Origin: Planctomycetales bacterium
GTDB taxonomy: Bacteria; Planctomycetota; Phycisphaerae; SM23-33
Direction: 5' to 3'
DNA: 9,818 nt
Assembly: GCA_030631085.1 (NCBI GenBank)
Contig: DAOVLV010000039.1
Span: 1-9,818 of the forward strand
Under the pieces are notes generated by a model. The model was given only the letters and a program-made list of their open reading frames with translations, had not been told where the DNA came from and made no database searches. The stretch's first letter is position 1. Every line of letters begins with the position of its first letter. Below are positions 6,295-9,818 of the stretch, one piece after another. Both the position numbers and the translations under genes were made by a program.

Positions 6295-8340
6295 TTACTC
6301 GGATGCCTTCCAGTCGCTGTACACGACGTCGAAGTACAGGTTATCTCCGGGCAATGCCAGGATTTTTTCGAGTTTGAAGATTTTACCGTTGATTGGCAGG
6401 CGGACGCGAATGGGCGTAACGCCGGCAGCCTGGGCTTCGGTGGTCATCTTCACGTTAAACTGTTTCTGCATTCTCTGTGCCCGTCTTGCCGCATCGCGCA
6501 CGACGACCTTTCCGCCCCGGTCGGCCGACATGCTGGTAAATTTATCGACCTGATGGAGCGTACCTGTGAAACCACCCTTCGGTGCGGCGAAAAGCCCGCC
6601 GGGCTGGCCGTACCTGCCCTCGGCCGGCGCGTAGTAATTCGCCATCACGTGCATCGCCGGAGTGTTCAGTTTGGGCAATTCCACGTGCATTTTACCGCTG
6701 GCAGGAGCGGTCTTTTCCGGCGTTTCCACATACACAAGTTCCACCGGGAAACTCGCCAGTTCCCTCGCGCCGACGGCGCTGCGGATTAGCGGAATCAGCA
6801 CGTTTTTCTTGTCGTCCACTGCCGGGCCGACCGTTTTTCCACCTACCGACGCGGACCATATATCCGCCCCTGCCGGCATCTTCACCCGCAGGAACTGGTT
6901 GCGATTGTTTCGGACGGTGTAGATCGCCCTGGTCATTCGCCGCCCGTCGGACAACTGCATTATCGTGTACATCGCGCTATCGACGATAGTTACCAGCACG
7001 CTTACTTCGCCGTGCTTCTTGACCGTCAGCGGAATGCTGAATTTGTCGCTGACGTAGCGGAAGCCAAGCAGGATCGGCTGATTCGTCATCGCCGATATCG
7101 ACGACGGGAGACGCTTGACGTCAATAACGGCTGCGCCGGTAACTTTACCGGCCTTGATTTCAACGTTGGCAAGGGCGATTACACCCACGAAGCCTTTCTC
7201 GCGCTCGACACCATCGGCCCGAAGGACCGGAATCTCGACCGCGCCGGCTGACTGCATTTCGTAGGAAATCCGCAGATTATAAGGCCCAATGACCTCGCCA
7301 CGAGGAAGGACCACCAGTTGCCCCTTGTCCACGCGCCAGTCATGCACGTTTCTGCCTATGACTTCAAGAACGCTGACGCCTTCCGGGACGGTCAGTTTCA
7401 GTTCCTTCACAGCAGTGTGAAGAATGTTGAAATCCACCGACTCGGTGCAGATGAGGATTCCTTCAGCCACTGCCACCAGCGTGCGTGTTTCGGCGTAGAG
7501 TTTTGTCGGAGCGGCTTTGACTTTGGGAAGGGCGCGCTGCCAGGTGATATTAACGCCTACGCCCGAAGCGATAGCGGCGGCGACGCGGGTTTTTCCGTCA
7601 TCGACCGTCGTTACCAGCGATTGCGCACCGGCGACCTTCACGTCAACGTCCTTGCCGGCGACCGTCAAATCCAGAACGCTCGAACAATGCGGCGTGCTGA
7701 CGAAACTGACGCTGCTTGCGCCGGTGCTTTTACGGACGGCTACGGAAAACTTCAGCACAATGTCCATAGAGCCGGACTTCTCCGTCAGCAGTTCATAAAC
7801 GCTGCCGGTGCTGTGGAGGTACACGCCGAGAGGGAGTTTTACTTCTTTGACGGCTACGCCGGCGGGAAGAATCGGTATCCGCTTCCAGCCTTTCTTGCGC
7901 AGGATGTCAAGTTTGACATTACGGGTGAATTGCGCGCCGTCAGCCGAGAGCGTCCCGACGTATTGGCTGGAGGTAACGATATAATCCGCCGGCGGAGGGA
8001 TTTCGGGCTTCTCCTTGGGCTTAGTCCTCTTGACCGACCATTCCAGAAGGACTTTAAAATCCTTCCATGGAAGGTTGACCATCGTTTTGTCCATACCCTT
8101 CAGGTCCTTCAGCTCCACGCCGAGAAGTTCCTGAACGTCTTTCCATGGAATCGTCAGGACATTCGGGTCTTTCACAACCCCAGGCTGGCCGTATCCGGTA
8201 ATCTTGACGAATTCAGCCCAGCTGAGGATTACCTTGCTCTCGCCGTCGCCCGCTTTTGCCTTGCCGGGCCCGGCAGCGAACAACGAAGCCGTCAGCCCCA
8301 ATACGCAAACAACCACTACCATTACCTTTGCTCGTTTCAT
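6295..8340 (-). CDS. Large secreted protein with N-terminal Trp-motif repeats, function unknown
   Basis: I do not recognise this 681-residue protein. A signal peptide is clear: MKRAKV, a hydrophobic run of about 7-20 and a likely cut near LFAA (20-23). Residues 39-115 contain three related units of about 25-26 residues that start LSWAEFVKI (39), IPWKDVQELL (64) and LPWKDFKVLL (90). A Pro/Lys-rich hinge (about 104-118) leads to a long region rich in Val, Thr and Gly, with alternating patterns that suggest beta-sandwich domains, and a helical, basic stretch near 615-645. There is no membrane anchor, lipobox or catalytic motif that I know. The start is firm: AAAGGAG lies seven bases before the ATG, which overlaps the upstream gene by ATGA. 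Export with an envelope or surface role is inferred; a structural or adhesive protein is more likely than an enzyme. Confidence 0.85.
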   Translation of the reverse strand: MKRAKVMVVVVCVLGLTASLFAAGPGKAKAGDGESKVILSWAEFVKITGYGQPGVVKDPNVLTIPWKDVQELLGVELKDLKGMDKTMVNLPWKDFKVLLEWSVKRTKPKEKPEIPPPADYIVTSSQYVGTLSADGAQFTRNVKLDILRKKGWKRIPILPAGVAVKEVKLPLGVYLHSTGSVYELLTEKSGSMDIVLKFSVAVRKSTGASSVSFVSTPHCSSVLDLTVAGKDVDVKVAGAQSLVTTVDDGKTRVAAAIASGVGVNITWQRALPKVKAAPTKLYAETRTLVAVAEGILICTESVDFNILHTAVKELKLTVPEGVSVLEVIGRNVHDWRVDKGQLVVLPRGEVIGPYNLRISYEMQSAGAVEIPVLRADGVEREKGFVGVIALANVEIKAGKVTGAAVIDVKRLPSSISAMTNQPILLGFRYVSDKFSIPLTVKKHGEVSVLVTIVDSAMYTIMQLSDGRRMTRAIYTVRNNRNQFLRVKMPAGADIWSASVGGKTVGPAVDDKKNVLIPLIRSAVGARELASFPVELVYVETPEKTAPASGKMHVELPKLNTPAMHVMANYYAPAEGRYGQPGGLFAAPKGGFTGTLHQVDKFTSMSADRGGKVVVRDAARRAQRMQKQFNVKMTTEAQAAGVTPIRVRLPINGKIFKLEKILALPGDNLYFDVVYSDWKASE

Positions 8341-9818
8341 CGTGATGCTCCTTTCTGTTGATATTCTGCTCGAATGACCATTTTGTCGGACGGTTTCAGC
8401 AGCGTCCGTTCAAACCTGAAAAGTTGCCCCACGCGAGGCACTTCGATATTCTGCGGGACCTCGACGAACCCGACGCTGGTCGGCGTTTCGCGCCAATGCT
8501 GCATGGCACCGGCCTGGATGATTGTCAGGTATCCGCCGTTATCAATAACCAGGTATCCTTCGTGCGTAAGGTTTATAGCGTTGCCGCTTACGTCCAGCAC
8601 GTTTCCCCTGTCGCCGGCGTAGGAGAGGTTGGCGAACATTTCGTTGGACAGGCGGGCGTCGGTTCCGATGATGGTTTCCTGGAGGCGGGCGTTGGTTTCC
8701 GCCGCCGGCCCGCTGCGGCGGGTTACTTCAGTGTCCAGTTCCATCAGTGCGCGAAACTGGGCCTCGTTAATCACAGCCCAGTTGACGTCATTGCTGCCAC
8801 GCCTGAACCGCACGCCAAGCGCAGCAGCCGCGCGGATATCGGCGTTGACGTTGAGGCTGTGAACCGCAACCTTCTGACTAAGGTTGAATCGGAGTTTCGA
8901 GATAAGTTCGCGGCTGCTGACTCTCTGCCCCCCCAACAGGAGCGTGCCACCATCGGGGACCGTAACGGTCGCCTTCAGGTCTCCCTGCATTCGGCCTTTG
9001 CCTTTACCTTTGCCTTTGCCCTTAAGCGCCCAGTCGTAATTACGACGGATAAATTCATCGAGTTCCGCGTCTTTGATTTGAACCTGTTTTCCACTGCGCC
9101 ACTGTCCGCCGTGCCAATGGCCATCCGTATCCACAACACGCATCCTCGCGCCGCTGGATGGTTCCTCGGCCTCCTGCTGGGCGATCTTTTTTCCTTCTTC
9201 AACCTGAGGCCCACGGGCCTGGCGAAGTTGGACCAGAAGGTCCATCAGGGCTTGCTGGTTCTCGGCTGTGCTTGTAACGATAATCTGCCCACCCTGTTCG
9301 CGGATAGAGCCGTGCTTTCCGCCTGTCTTACGCCAGGTGTTCGGGTCGATGGTAGAGCGAATCAGGCCCAGAACATCTTCAATCATTTCATCTCGTGTTT
9401 TCTCGTCATCATCGTCATCGTCCTCATCATCGTCGCCCCAAGCCAAACCGGCGGCATTGTTGTTATTACCCGACCGGCGGAGGGTAACCTTGGGGCCTTT
9501 GAAATTAGGCGCGCGAATGACCAAATCGCGGATGTCATAGACCATCGTAACAGGCCCTGTGGGCTTCCGGGCCGGCGTTGTTGTCGTTATGTCGGTCGGT
9601 TTGGGTTTACGCCTGGCCGTAATATCCGGCCAGTCTTCTGGATAATTCATTAGTACATGCCACGGAACCTTGGCCCGCCGGGCATCGTTCAATTGCTTGA
9701 TCTCTTCCCGCATGGAAGTCCTGTGCGCATCCTTTGCGTCGAGGATTTGTACAAAGCGGTCCAGTCTGGTGTACGATTTCTTAGCCCAAGCGTCGTCTGG
9801 AGCAAGTTTGAGGATTTG
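8337..9818 (-). CDS. TPR/secretin-like protein with acidic and Gly-Lys linkers (N-terminus outside window)
   Basis: The frame is open to the right edge, giving 493 residues; numbering starts there. Residues 1-14 (QILKLAPDDAWAKK) look like a TPR helix end. VYDIRDLVIRAPNF (93-106) and LIRSTIDPNTW...GSIRE (152-174) plus IIVTSTAENQQALMDLLVQLRQAR (split over 179-202) resemble secretin N-type ring domains. ATVTVPDGGTLLLGGQ (283-298) matches the secretin-core motif of GspD-like proteins, but most of a secretin barrel seems absent. Between them lie an Asp run (128-138) and a Gly-Lys repeat (266-275). The C-terminal part (about 320-490) is unrecognised. An ATG at 9713 with AGGA five bases upstream is possible, but the upstream frame reads as protein, so I call it partial. 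It is coupled by ATGA to the next gene. A periplasmic or outer-membrane role is inferred. Confidence 0.75.
   Translation of the reverse strand, partial: QILKLAPDDAWAKKSYTRLDRFVQILDAKDAHRTSMREEIKQLNDARRAKVPWHVLMNYPEDWPDITARRKPKPTDITTTTPARKPTGPVTMVYDIRDLVIRAPNFKGPKVTLRRSGNNNNAAGLAWGDDDEDDDDDDEKTRDEMIEDVLGLIRSTIDPNTWRKTGGKHGSIREQGGQIIVTSTAENQQALMDLLVQLRQARGPQVEEGKKIAQQEAEEPSSGARMRVVDTDGHWHGGQWRSGKQVQIKDAELDEFIRRNYDWALKGKGKGKGKGRMQGDLKATVTVPDGGTLLLGGQRVSSRELISKLRFNLSQKVAVHSLNVNADIRAAAALGVRFRRGSNDVNWAVINEAQFRALMELDTEVTRRSGPAAETNARLQETIIGTDARLSNEMFANLSYAGDRGNVLDVSGNAINLTHEGYLVIDNGGYLTIIQAGAMQHWRETPTSVGFVEVPQNIEVPRVGQLFRFERTLLKPSDKMVIRAEYQQKGASR
8348..8354 (-). promoter_or_regulatory. Strong ribosome-binding site inside the upstream gene's 3' end
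   Basis: AAAGGAG on the minus strand lies seven bases before the ATG at 8338-8340. That ATG overlaps the TGA of the upstream gene (8337-8339) as ATGA. This fixes the start of the 681-residue protein and suggests translational coupling. Confidence 0.85.
8995..9024. repeat. Hexanucleotide repeat encoding a Gly-Lys run
   Basis: Five tandem hexamers, CCTTTG CCTTTA CCTTTG CCTTTG CCCTTA on the plus strand, encode alternating Lys-Gly (about residues 266-275 of the fragment). The repeat could expand or contract in frame by slippage. It probably forms a flexible basic linker. Confidence 0.8.
9405..9434. repeat. Trinucleotide-rich stretch encoding an Asp run
   Basis: Ten consecutive codons, all GTC, ATC or CTC on the plus strand, encode three Asp, one Glu and six Asp (129-138 of the fragment). 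The mixture of GAC and GAT codons makes slippage less likely than in a pure repeat. Such a run can bind cations or act as an acidic linker. Confidence 0.8.

Noticed and set aside
8061..8074. Perfect 14-bp palindrome CCTTCCATGGAAGG
   Set aside because: It lies in coding sequence at the PWKD repeat, and a similar palindrome occurs at the other repeat (8141-8150). It is explained by repeated Pro-Trp-Lys codons and not by a regulatory site.
7318..8361. A 347-codon plus-strand open frame opposite the 681-residue gene
   Set aside because: It is the antisense shadow of a gene with a signal peptide, strong ribosome site and coherent protein sequence.
8358..9653. A 431-codon plus-strand open frame opposite the TPR/secretin-like gene
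   Set aside because: The minus-strand frame has recognisable motifs and coupling to its neighbour; the plus-strand translation shows no domain features and no start context.

Overview
The window looks like chromosomal DNA of moderate GC from a Gram-negative-type bacterium, and I would guess Planctomycetota, perhaps near Phycisphaerae. That guess rests on three things: a soluble FHA-GAF histidine kinase, large secreted proteins with no familiar domain, and a TPR/secretin-like protein of a style I associate with planctomycetes (patterns such as VYDIRDL and TIDPxTW...GSIRE). I could not search databases, so the taxonomy is inference. There are no rRNA or tRNA genes, CRISPR array, transposase or phage genes that I can see.

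Layout from left to right. (1) The 3' end of a plus-strand zinc-ribbon gene (to 125) converges with (2) a minus-strand radical SAM protein with a cobalamin-type N-terminal domain (146-1951), which has its own leader, a possible -10 box and a perfect 12-bp palindrome. (3) A minus-strand secreted, very basic protein of unknown function (2137-3309) is separated by a 442-bp divergent regulatory region from (4) a plus-strand cytoplasmic FHA-GAF-HisKA-HATPase sensor kinase (3752-5419). (5) A compact vapBC-type toxin-antitoxin operon follows (5496-6114) with its own promoter. (6) A strong inverted repeat at 6233-6270 lies between vapC and a convergent minus-strand pair: (7) a 681-residue secreted protein with three Trp-centred repeats at its N-terminus (6295-8340) and, just upstream of it, (8) a TPR/secretin-like protein (8337-9818) whose N-terminus is outside the window.

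Genes 7 and 8 overlap by ATGA and are clearly co-transcribed and translationally coupled. They are the best candidate for an undescribed functional unit, probably an envelope or surface assembly. The kinase has no response regulator beside it and carries an atypical phosphoacceptor motif (His-His-Ile-Lys-Asn). The radical SAM enzyme stands alone, so its substrate cannot be read from context. The remaining genes look like independent transcription units, not one pathway.
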